Below are positions 53,776 through 61,186 of a stretch of 64,000 bases of DNA, in pieces (positions within the stretch are counted from its first letter, which is position 1; the number at the start of each line of letters is the position of its first letter). The DNA lies in assembly GCF_043678055.1 (NCBI RefSeq), contig NZ_JBHEQA010000001.1, positions 62,001-126,000 on the forward strand. The letters are read 5' to 3'. The position numbers were made by a program, and so were the translations under genes. Under the pieces are notes generated by a model. That model was not told where the DNA came from and did not search any database. It saw nothing but the letters and a program-made list of their open reading frames with translations. The DNA is from Spongiimicrobium salis. GTDB taxonomy: Bacteria > Bacteroidota > Bacteroidia > Flavobacteriales > Flavobacteriaceae.

Positions 53776-53980
53776 TTCGCTAATCATACCTATAGTTCAG
53801 TTTTACTTTTCTTCTTCCTCTAAAAGCACTAAAAAAATAAGGTCCTACACGAACACCTATATTCCATAGATCTTGCACCTCCATAGATAACTACTTCTAT
53901 CAATTTTGAAAAATCTTTAGTTGAGTTTCCCTCTTATCATGCTCCAATACCTATATTTAACCTTAGTAGTAAAATGCTCC

Positions 53981-54517
53981 ATGAAACGAATACGAGTAAA
54001 AAGAACTTCAGATACACATTTCCAGAAAGCTTGGGAACTCTATGAGGAAGCTTTTCCCTTGGAAGAACGAAGATTGTTAGACGATCAAAGCGCTATTTTA
54101 AAGGAAGATAGTTATCATTTTGATGTTCTTCTTCTGAAAAATGAATTCGTTGGATTTATCTTGTGGTGGGATTTTAAAAGGCTTCGATTTATAGACCATT
54201 TTGCCACCGCCGTACAACAGCGAAATAAAGGCTTGGGAAAAATGATTTTGAATTCTTTCATGAATGCCAGCAACAAACCTATTTTACTGGAAGTGGAACT
54301 GCCTATGTCTCCTATAAATCAACGAAGAATACAATTTTATGAAAGAACGGGCTTTCAATACAATCAGCACAAGTATCACATCCCTGCTCCGCAACCGCAC
54401 CAATCGCCAATGCCATTAGCATTAATGTCTTACCCGGATCCAATAGCTTCAGAAGATGTTGATTTATTTGTGAAAGAATACCATCCAATCCTTTTCAAAA
54501 GTGAATCTTCTCAATAA
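53981..54517 (+). CDS. GNAT-family N-acetyltransferase
   Basis: The frame opens at 53921, but the Met at 53981 begins the fold (MKRIRVKRTSDTHFQKAWEL), giving 178 residues. The acetyl-CoA site is seen as A-T-A-V-Q-Q-R-N-K-G-L-G-K-M-I-L-N, and the end of the domain as R-R-I-Q-F-Y-E-R-T-G-F. The substrate is unknown. It overlaps the following membrane protein gene by 17 bp. Confidence 0.85.
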   Translation: MKRIRVKRTSDTHFQKAWELYEEAFPLEERRLLDDQSAILKEDSYHFDVLLLKNEFVGFILWWDFKRLRFIDHFATAVQQRNKGLGKMILNSFMNASNKPILLEVELPMSPINQRRIQFYERTGFQYNQHKYHIPAPQPHQSPMPLALMSYPDPIASEDVDLFVKEYHPILFKSESSQ

Positions 54518-54896
54518 ACTTAAAACACATCCAAAACAAATGTTCCTTATGGATGCCCTAGGTGCATTGGCCACAACTCTTATGCTATCTGGAGTATTCC
54601 CGTTATTGGAGTCCTATATTGGAATGCCAAGCAAAATCCTATATCTATTGGCCGCCATTGCATGTTGTCTATTCCTATATTCTTTAGGTTGTCATCTATT
54701 CATAAAATCCAATTGGAGGCCTTTTCTAATAGGGATAGCATGTAGTAATTTAATCTACCTCATAATTTCAATAACAGTGATCGCTATCCATCATGAAAAA
54801 ATACAGGCCTTAGGGTTCCTGTATTTCATCCTGGAATTCACCATTATTGGGGGAATCATTTTTCTAGAGTATCAATGTTATCAACATCAAAAGTAG
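54501..54896 (+). CDS. Small four-helix membrane protein
   Basis: This 131-residue protein starts with GTG inside the GNAT gene. It has four membrane helices (~17-36, 44-64, 73-95, 102-122) with A-L-G-A-L-A-T-T-L near the first. It is likely translated together with the acetyltransferase. No function is recognised. It converges with the DM13 lipoprotein gene, 16 bp away. Confidence 0.65.
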   Translation: MNLLNKLKTHPKQMFLMDALGALATTLMLSGVFPLLESYIGMPSKILYLLAAIACCLFLYSLGCHLFIKSNWRPFLIGIACSNLIYLIISITVIAIHHEKIQALGFLYFILEFTIIGGIIFLEYQCYQHQK

Positions 54897-54912
54897 GGGC
54901 TCACTAGGACAA

Positions 54913-55356
54913 CTATTGAAAACTTGCAGAGCTGAAGTCGATATCAAATTGAAAACACCATATACTAAAGCTATTGATATCATCCAAGCTGGTGTTTTCC
55001 GGTAGAAAAACGGTCAAGGTCTCTCCTTCAAACCTTCTTCCCTGTATAGGTTCACTCAAACTAATTCCATCTATAAAGTTGCTATTGTTCCCACCATAAA
55101 CACTCACAGCCGGGCCCAAACCATTATAAAAGAAATTGGAAATCTCAATTTCACAATCGGAAATAATAGTGACCGTACCACTGATCCCGTATTGGGCACT
55201 CCTGCGCAGCTCTCTTGATTCTCCCACCAAAGCATGGGTCGAAGGACAATCCTGGGCTTGTGGCACGGGGTTGGGCAAAGCCACAGATTCTTCATCACTA
55301 CTACAACCGATCAAAAGAAAAGTCAATACTACAACATAAGGGATAAAGTTTTTCAT
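54913..55356 (-). CDS. DM13-domain lipoprotein
   Basis: The frame begins at 55461, but the ATG at 55356 starts the signal peptide with lipobox L-L-I-G-C (147 residues in all). The ~100-residue C-terminal domain matches DM13: G-T-V-T-I...I-E-I-S-N-F-F-Y-N-G-L-G-P-A-V-S-V-Y, F-L-P-E-N-T-S-L-D-D-I and the final S-I-W-C-F-Q-F. DM13 domains are thought to be redox- or electron-transfer-related, with a conserved Cys here in I-W-C. Surface or periplasmic location is expected. Confidence 0.85.
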   Translation of the reverse strand: MKNFIPYVVVLTFLLIGCSSDEESVALPNPVPQAQDCPSTHALVGESRELRRSAQYGISGTVTIISDCEIEISNFFYNGLGPAVSVYGGNNSNFIDGISLSEPIQGRRFEGETLTVFLPENTSLDDINSFSIWCFQFDIDFSSASFQ

Positions 55357-55616
55357 AAAAGCAAAGGGTTTTAAATAGGTGTTATTACCCATATTTCGTC
55401 GTAATAGTTGTATTTGTTTACACATATAGTCCGAATAGCCTAGGAGCAGGTAATTTTTCAATTTTAAAACTCAATCTTTAAAATGCTCAATATCAAACCA
55501 ATACATAACTGGACATCTTTGCGGATTTTCCACGTCAATTTTCCAAATTGCATCCTTTACAAAATCCCAGAGGTTGGCATACTATTTGTGCCCCAATACA
55601 AAAACAAGAACAAAGC

Positions 55617-56654
55617 ATGAAAATGAAATTCTTACCAACCACCTTAAGTCTGATTATGGGTATCCTTATAGGGTTTTCCCAGAATACAGCCTCCTCTAAA
55701 TCAACTTTCCAATTAGTTGGGACATCTACAACCGATTTTTCGGGTTATGTGTATTTACACTATGGGAATCGCATAGATAGTACTCTAGTAAAAAACAAAA
55801 GCTTTTCATTTAAAGGTCAGGTCAATTATCCTACGGAATCCTTTCTTTCCTTAAAAACCAGGGGAAGCGCCAGCAATCCATTTTATATAGAAAAAGGCCA
55901 GATGACCATGACCGTGGCAGCGACCGATAAATATATAAGAATACAGGCCATAGAGGGGAACAAAACCGCTCTTGTAATGAACGACCTGCAACTTTATTTT
56001 CAAAAGATTGAAGATGACGATGATTTTGTCGCAAAGTTGTATAAAAAATTGGATACCATAATTACGGAAAATCCCAAAAATCAATTTAGTGGAATGGTAT
56101 TGTCCGATATCATACTAGATCCCATATTCAGTCATCAACAGGCACTGCGCTTATTTAATAAACTGGATCTTCCTTCACAGAAGGAGGAATATATAGAATC
56201 CCTTAAGACTTCCTTGTCAAAACTCAAAAAACTAAAAATAGGAACCACCCTTAAAGATTTTGAACTTCCCAATAAAGAAGGCATAGTGAAGAATACCAAA
56301 GCCTTTAAAAAATCACTTATGCTCATAGAGTTTTGGGCTTCTTGGTGCGCTCCTTGCAGAAAGAGCAATCCCGAATTAGTTAAAATTTACAATACGTATG
56401 CCACTCGTGGCTTTGAAATTTTTGGGGTGTCTTTGGATACCAAAAGAACAGCTTGGATCAAGGCTATGGATAAGGACCAATTGAACTGGACCAATACCTT
56501 TGCCGAAAATGGTTTTGAAAACAAAGTAATACAACGCTTGGGCATTCAACACTTACCCTCTAACTTTTTGGTGAATGCGGATGGTAAGATTGTGGCCATA
56601 AATATTAAGCCCTTGGAATTGGAAAAAATATTGGCCGAATCCTTAAAAAGATAA
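55617..56654 (+). CDS. TlpA-like thioredoxin-fold protein with DUF4369-like N-terminal domain
   Basis: The ATG at 55617 begins a signal peptide (MKMKFLPTTLSLIMGILIGF), giving 345 residues. Residues ~25-120 are a beta-rich DUF4369-like domain, and the thioredoxin-like domain spans ~205-345. Its redox motif is W-C-A-P-C in F-W-A-S-W-C-A-P-C-R-K-S, with the cis-Pro at H-L-P-S-N-F-L. Such proteins keep periplasmic cysteines reduced or assist cytochrome maturation in Bacteroidota. Confidence 0.9.
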   Translation: MKMKFLPTTLSLIMGILIGFSQNTASSKSTFQLVGTSTTDFSGYVYLHYGNRIDSTLVKNKSFSFKGQVNYPTESFLSLKTRGSASNPFYIEKGQMTMTVAATDKYIRIQAIEGNKTALVMNDLQLYFQKIEDDDDFVAKLYKKLDTIITENPKNQFSGMVLSDIILDPIFSHQQALRLFNKLDLPSQKEEYIESLKTSLSKLKKLKIGTTLKDFELPNKEGIVKNTKAFKKSLMLIEFWASWCAPCRKSNPELVKIYNTYATRGFEIFGVSLDTKRTAWIKAMDKDQLNWTNTFAENGFENKVIQRLGIQHLPSNFLVNADGKIVAINIKPLELEKILAESLKR

Positions 56655-57212
56655 TATAAACCGATTAGCTCCTATTTTGGAGCGAATAACGGCTGTTTGC
56701 TATAAGCATTAGCGCTAAATTATGTGCTGGGGAACTTCCTTTTAATACCCTCAAGAAAATCTTATTTTTCTTTAAGCGATAATCTTAGGAGAAGAACACC
56801 TGTTCCATGACCAAACGCCCTGCACATTCTCCATAAATTTACACCCTTTTTATCAATCAACCCCATTTCAAGGAATTCACTGAACACAGAGAGGATATTT
56901 ACTACACCTTAATTATCACAAAAAGATCACATTTAAAAACAAATTGATCACTTTTTCAATGAAATATCATCGAAAAATAACCCCTTATTTATTTAATTTT
57001 TTTTTAACATTTTAAAAATTATATTTTAAATAACTGATTATCAGTTATTTATAAATAAAATATCAGAAAACACAATTTTAAGCGGTTAGTTTTCTGAAAT
57101 TATCGTGTCTGTATAGATGTAAGTTTTTTGCTCTTGCTGGCCAGCGAATAAAAAACGCAGAAATTTTCGTACATAAAACGAATAGAAAACATTTAAACCT
57201 AAAAAAAAGGAA
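56655..57212. other. AT-rich intergenic region before the collagen-like gene
   Basis: No gene is supported. A small hairpin (GCTCC/GGAGC near 56668) follows the thioredoxin gene but has no T run. The right half is strongly AT-rich and holds the palindrome at 57028-57050, so it is probably the promoter region of the collagen-like lipoprotein gene. A purine-rich AAAAAAAAGGAA sits directly before the ATG at 57213. Confidence 0.5.
57028..57050. promoter_or_regulatory. Perfect palindrome upstream of the collagen-like gene
   Basis: AAATAACTGA-TTA-TCAGTTATTT, 10-bp arms with a 3-base centre, ~160 bp before the start of the Gly-X-Y lipoprotein. There is no T tract beyond the arm, so a protein-binding site is more likely than a terminator. 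Confidence 0.5.
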
Positions 57213-58631
57213 ATGAGAAGAATAAATTTATTATTTGTAGCAGTCTTATCGCTAGGTGTATTATTCACAAGTTGCGATGGTGAAGACGGAAGAGATGGTA
57301 TTGACGGAATTAATGGTGTTGATGGTGTAGACGGTGCTGATGGTGCCGACGGAGCAGACGGTGCTGATGGTGCCGATGGAGCAAACGGTGTTGATGGTGT
57401 TACCCCAGAAATGGTTGATGCCGCAAGTTTATTGTTGGCTAGTATTGAAGCAGATGGAGGTGTTCCTTATGACGCCAGCAACCCTGCATTGACGTTCACA
57501 GAAGAACAAAACGTATTTTTACCTAGTATTTTAGGTATTGATTTCCGTACAGATCGATCTGTAGTACCTGCAGGTCCAACAGCTAGATTCCCAATGTTCC
57601 AAGGATGGGAAACTTTGCCAAACGGAGATCGTAGAGAAGGATATTATGTAATTACTGAAGCATCTGACCGAGGTTTGGCAAGATTGTTAGGGGTTATTTT
57701 TTCTCCAAGAATGGCCGACGCTATAGGTTCTAACGGTGAGCAGTATTCAGAGTGGACCGATGATGGAAGACTTATTTTCCAAGGGTCTGTAGATTTCTCT
57801 CCTACAAGATCATTGACTGCTAGTGGAGCATCTTCTGACGGTCTATTGGTTGGATTCCCTCCAGCAAACGTTAGCCCTGGTGCGGTAGCCGATGAAAACT
57901 GGTCTTCTTATGTTGTACTACCTGGAACTGATGTTGTGATCAATGCACAATTGGTAGCGAATAGCACTGGTATCCATGATAGAATTCCTAATCCTAATGG
58001 AAATAGTCAATCAGATGAGGATGATTTAAACAATCCTAACCTATCTACCAGTCAAGCTTCTGTAGTAATGCAGCTTTTAGATGGATGGCATGATAACAGA
58101 CAGTACTACTTCCACATTGTTACAGATACTTCTGACCCAGGACCTGCTGCTATCGAGTTGGGTGTATATGCGCCAAGATTGAACAACTTGCCAACATTTG
58201 GTCTATTCCCAGGCGGTTCTATGTTACCTTTTAGCCCAACAGCAAACGGTAGAACTTTTGATAACGGTGATGGTTTTGGTGTACAGGGATTGAACGCTGC
58301 CTCTTTGAGCGACAGACAAGTACAAGATCCTACAAACACCTTCCCTATCGATCCATTAGATCCTAACTATGCTCCAATGTGGGATGCCCATATCACAGAA
58401 TCTACTATCGCTAATGAAGCTGATCGTCCTATCTTAAGAAGCTTCGATCAAATTAACGATCTTTTGGTAAGCGGTGACTTGATTCCTTTTAGAGGAAACG
58501 GAAACTCTCGTCCATTGGCTAATTCATTGTCCAACTTATTGACTGCTACAAGAGCAATCATTAACTGTCCAGTAATTACGCAGCCAGAAGCGAGTGTTAT
58601 TGGTACTCAAATTGGTTCTCCACGTAACTAA
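57213..58631 (+). CDS. Lipoprotein with collagen-like Gly-X-Y stalk
   Basis: This 472-residue protein has signal peptide and lipobox L-F-T-S-C (Cys21). The stalk begins right after the Cys with thirteen Gly-X-Y triplets (G23 to ~61), mostly G-A-D and G-V-D. A ~400-residue C-terminal domain with many Asp, Asn and Pro residues follows; I recognise no family. Bacterial collagen-like repeats form rod-like trimers that hold a domain away from the membrane, so this is probably a surface protein. Codon choice is uniform (GGT, GCT, AGA), hinting at strong expression. It has its own terminator. Confidence 0.8.
   Translation: MRRINLLFVAVLSLGVLFTSCDGEDGRDGIDGINGVDGVDGADGADGADGADGADGANGVDGVTPEMVDAASLLLASIEADGGVPYDASNPALTFTEEQNVFLPSILGIDFRTDRSVVPAGPTARFPMFQGWETLPNGDRREGYYVITEASDRGLARLLGVIFSPRMADAIGSNGEQYSEWTDDGRLIFQGSVDFSPTRSLTASGASSDGLLVGFPPANVSPGAVADENWSSYVVLPGTDVVINAQLVANSTGIHDRIPNPNGNSQSDEDDLNNPNLSTSQASVVMQLLDGWHDNRQYYFHIVTDTSDPGPAAIELGVYAPRLNNLPTFGLFPGGSMLPFSPTANGRTFDNGDGFGVQGLNAASLSDRQVQDPTNTFPIDPLDPNYAPMWDAHITESTIANEADRPILRSFDQINDLLVSGDLIPFRGNGNSRPLANSLSNLLTATRAIINCPVITQPEASVIGTQIGSPRN
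57279..57395 (+). repeat. Gly-X-Y coding repeat (9-nt units)
   Basis: Thirteen 9-base units encode G-x-D/N triplets. The central part alternates GGTGCTGAT, GGTGCCGAC and GGAGCAGAC, with exact copies of GGTGCTGATGGTGCCGA. It is able to change length in frame by slippage. Confidence 0.8.
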
Positions 58632-58684
58632 TAAAAACTAACACTAATCTATTAACGGTTTTAATAGCTTATAATGTTATTTCG

Positions 58685-58718
58685 GTGCCAGTCTATAAAA
58701 TAGGCTGGCACTTTTTTT
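58685..58718 (+). terminator. Hairpin terminator after the collagen-like gene
   Basis: GTGCCAGTCTA (58685-58695) pairs with TAGGCTGGCAC (58701-58711), an 11-bp stem with one wobble, followed by seven T. It lies 53 bp after the stop. Confidence 0.85.
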
Positions 58719-59203
58719 ATGGAAAACCTTTATAAAAAATGGAACCATAGTATCGCGAGTCCAATAGCGATAACCTCTGGAAATGATTTCTGTATATACT
58801 TTATACCGTAGCCTGGTATTGAACGTCTTTACATTTCATTCCAAAAGACACCCACCCCCTATTCCTTATCGCCTCTATACGTTTGTTTACATGTTCGCCT
58901 AGAACTTCCATGAATTTCAATGCTGTTCAAATAGCTTCCTAGCAGGAATTCCTAAAGTCCATAGTCTTCAAAAGAGCAGCATTTTGTGCAGTAAAAAGCC
59001 TTCCTGAAAATGAGATTGCCGTGCTCAACCGAGCTGACCATAAGGCTTTGTTGCCTTTTATCAACTTAAAAATCAATGGCATACAGCGCCCTAATAAGAA
59101 ATTTCCATTCAGAATTTCATGTTAATTTTTCACAAATCTTATAAAATTGTTTAATCTTTATGTATTTTTGTTAAACAAAATATTCAACCTTAGCTAATCC
59201 ATC
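58719..59203. other. Intergenic region without supported genes
   Basis: About 485 bp between the terminator and the first GLPGLI gene. I see no convincing open frame or repeat. TATTTTTG at 59163-59170 resembles a -7 box for the GLPGLI gene, but a -33 box at the expected spacing is not clear. Confidence 0.4.
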
Positions 59204-60025
59204 ATGAAATCACTTCTCTTTAAATGTAGTTTTCTCTTAGTCTTTTTACTGTTTTCCTATACCCCTGATGTACAGGAATTTTATGGTCAGGCTACCTATG
59301 TTTCAAAATCCACTATGGATTTGGGACGTTGGGGGGCTCGGATGAGCGAAGCCCAAAAGAAACAGGTCCAAGCCCGCCTTAAGAATAGATTGGAAAAAAC
59401 ATATGTGCTGAGTTTCAACAAAGCAGCCTCTCTTTTCAAGGAAGAAGATAGACTGGATGCCACATCGGGTGCCACGGATTCTTGGGGAAGCAATTTCTCC
59501 AGGGGGAAACAATACAAAAATGTGAAAGAAAATGCCCTGGTCCAAAGTCAAGAATTTTATGGCAAACAATTTCTGGTTAAAGACAAATTACAGGAGATAA
59601 ACTGGAAAATGGGTAGCGAATCCAAGCAAATAGGACAATATACTTGTTTTAAGGCGACTGCATCCGTTCCCTCCAAAGAATTGGCATGGTATAGTTTTTC
59701 ATGGAGCGACTTAAGGCGTAATACTCCAGGACAGGATGCAGCAGCAGAGCCGGAAATTAGAATGACCGAAGTGGAAGCATGGTACACCCCTCAGATTCCT
59801 GTTGGGCATGGACCGGGAGAATACTGGGGACTTCCCGGACTTATTTTAGAGGTAAACGCAGGGAATACCACCATGCTATGTTCTGAAATTGTTATGAATC
59901 CACAAAAGCAAATTAAAATTGAAGCTCCGAAAAAAGGGAAGGAAATTACCAAAGATGCTTACCAAGCTACCATTTCCGAAAAAATGCAGGAGATGAGAAA
60001 CAATAGAGGAAGAAGACGCGGCTAA
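59204..60025 (+). CDS. GLPGLI family exported protein (first copy)
   Basis: This 273-residue exported protein has a signal segment at ~1-20. The family-naming motif is present in G-P-G-E-Y-W-G-L-P-G-L-I-L-E-V (~206-220). It is preceded by Y-T-C-F-K-A-T-A and E-A-W-Y-T-P-Q-I-P-V-G. The C-terminus is basic (N-N-R-G-R-R-R-G). GLPGLI proteins are common periplasmic or surface proteins of Bacteroidota with unknown function, often next to TonB-type receptors, as here. Confidence 0.9.
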   Translation: MKSLLFKCSFLLVFLLFSYTPDVQEFYGQATYVSKSTMDLGRWGARMSEAQKKQVQARLKNRLEKTYVLSFNKAASLFKEEDRLDATSGATDSWGSNFSRGKQYKNVKENALVQSQEFYGKQFLVKDKLQEINWKMGSESKQIGQYTCFKATASVPSKELAWYSFSWSDLRRNTPGQDAAAEPEIRMTEVEAWYTPQIPVGHGPGEYWGLPGLILEVNAGNTTMLCSEIVMNPQKQIKIEAPKKGKEITKDAYQATISEKMQEMRNNRGRRRG

Positions 60026-60167
60026 GAATCTTTCCTATTAAAATAAGGATGAAGCACCCAACCAATATCATATCCTTAAAATGTGCACTCCAACCCGTAT
60101 GCCCTATTGGGAAATGGTCTATTGTTAATTTTTCAAAAGCATTAAACCTTTTGAAACTTTAAAAGTC

Positions 60168-60189
60168 ATACCCAAGTATACTTGGGTAT
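60168..60189. promoter_or_regulatory. 22-bp perfect palindrome between the GLPGLI genes
   Basis: ATACCCAAGTA-TACTTGGGTAT, fully symmetrical, 74 bp before the second GLPGLI start. No T run follows, and the preceding stop is 143 bp away, so an operator is more likely than a terminator. Confidence 0.55.
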
Positions 60190-60263
60190 TCCTTAAAAAC
60201 GTATGGTACAGCTTTTCGTTTTTATACCTGCTTATTAACCAAAAAGTAATTTTAGTAATTCGC

Positions 60264-61136
60264 ATGAAAACAATTTTATTCCAACTCCGCATACTCCTCC
60301 CCTTTTTGTTATGTTGTTATGCCGCTAGCGCCCAAGAATTTCAGGGACAGGCCATTTATCTTTCTAAAGCTACACTAGACTTAGGTAATAGAGGAGCAAC
60401 ATTGAGCGAGGCACAAAAAAAACAGATACAGGCACGCTTAAAGAACCAACTGGAAAAAACGTATATACTGGATTTTAATAAGGAAGCCTCGGTTTTCACT
60501 GAAGAAGAAAAACTAGAGGTTAGCTCCTCGGGAGGTCGGAATTTCTTTGGGAGTAATTTTTCCAGGGGCAAACAATATAAGAATGTCAAAGAAAATGTAT
60601 TGGTGCAACATCAAGAGTTCTACGGGAAACAATTTCTGATTAAAGATGGATTACAGAAGATAAACTGGAAAATGGGAACCGAAACCAAGCAAATTGGGCA
60701 ATACACTTGCTTTAAGGCGACCGCCTCGGTTCCTTCGGCTGAATTAACCTGGTTTACCGTATCTCGCGGCAATTTTAGGCGTGGAAACGGTAGACGTAGA
60801 CAAGCTGAAGAACCACCAACTCCGGCAGAAGAAACAGCGATAAAAATGACGGAAGTGGAAGCTTGGTATACCCCTCAAATACCTGTTGGGCATGGTCCGG
60901 GCGAATATTGGGGACTCCCAGGTTTAATTTTGGAAGTAGATGCCGGAAATACTAAAATGTTGTGCTCTGAAATTATCCTAAATCCAAAAAAGAAAATCAA
61001 AATTGAAGCACCCACAAAGGGAAAAGTGATTACAAAAAGTGCCTATCAAGCCACGATTTCGGAAAAAATACAGGAATTGAGAAATAGTCGTGGAAGAAGA
61101 GGACCAGGAGGTCGAGGTGGAGGAAGACGCGGTTAA
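60264..61136 (+). CDS. GLPGLI family exported protein (second copy)
   Basis: This 290-residue protein is a close paralogue of the one at 59204: same L-S-E-A-Q-K-K-Q-[IV]-Q-A-R-L-K-N, same N-F-S-R-G-K-Q-Y-K-N-V-K-E-N and same G-L-P-G-L-I-L-E-V. It differs by an inserted R/G-rich loop near 175-185 and by a longer Arg-Gly tail (G-R-R-G-P-G-G-R-G-G-G-R-R-G). The signal peptide ends A-S-A-Q near 23. The barrel protein gene starts 50 bp downstream, so they are probably co-transcribed. Confidence 0.9.
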   Translation: MKTILFQLRILLPFLLCCYAASAQEFQGQAIYLSKATLDLGNRGATLSEAQKKQIQARLKNQLEKTYILDFNKEASVFTEEEKLEVSSSGGRNFFGSNFSRGKQYKNVKENVLVQHQEFYGKQFLIKDGLQKINWKMGTETKQIGQYTCFKATASVPSAELTWFTVSRGNFRRGNGRRRQAEEPPTPAEETAIKMTEVEAWYTPQIPVGHGPGEYWGLPGLILEVDAGNTKMLCSEIILNPKKKIKIEAPTKGKVITKSAYQATISEKIQELRNSRGRRGPGGRGGGRRG

Positions 61137-61186
61137 CCATCTCTCAACGTAAACATGTTTATCAAACCCACAACCCATACATTATC

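Noticed and set aside
57086..57268. Minus-strand open frame across the start of the collagen-like gene
   Set aside because: It overlaps the promoter and signal peptide region of a well-supported gene and has no sign of being coding.
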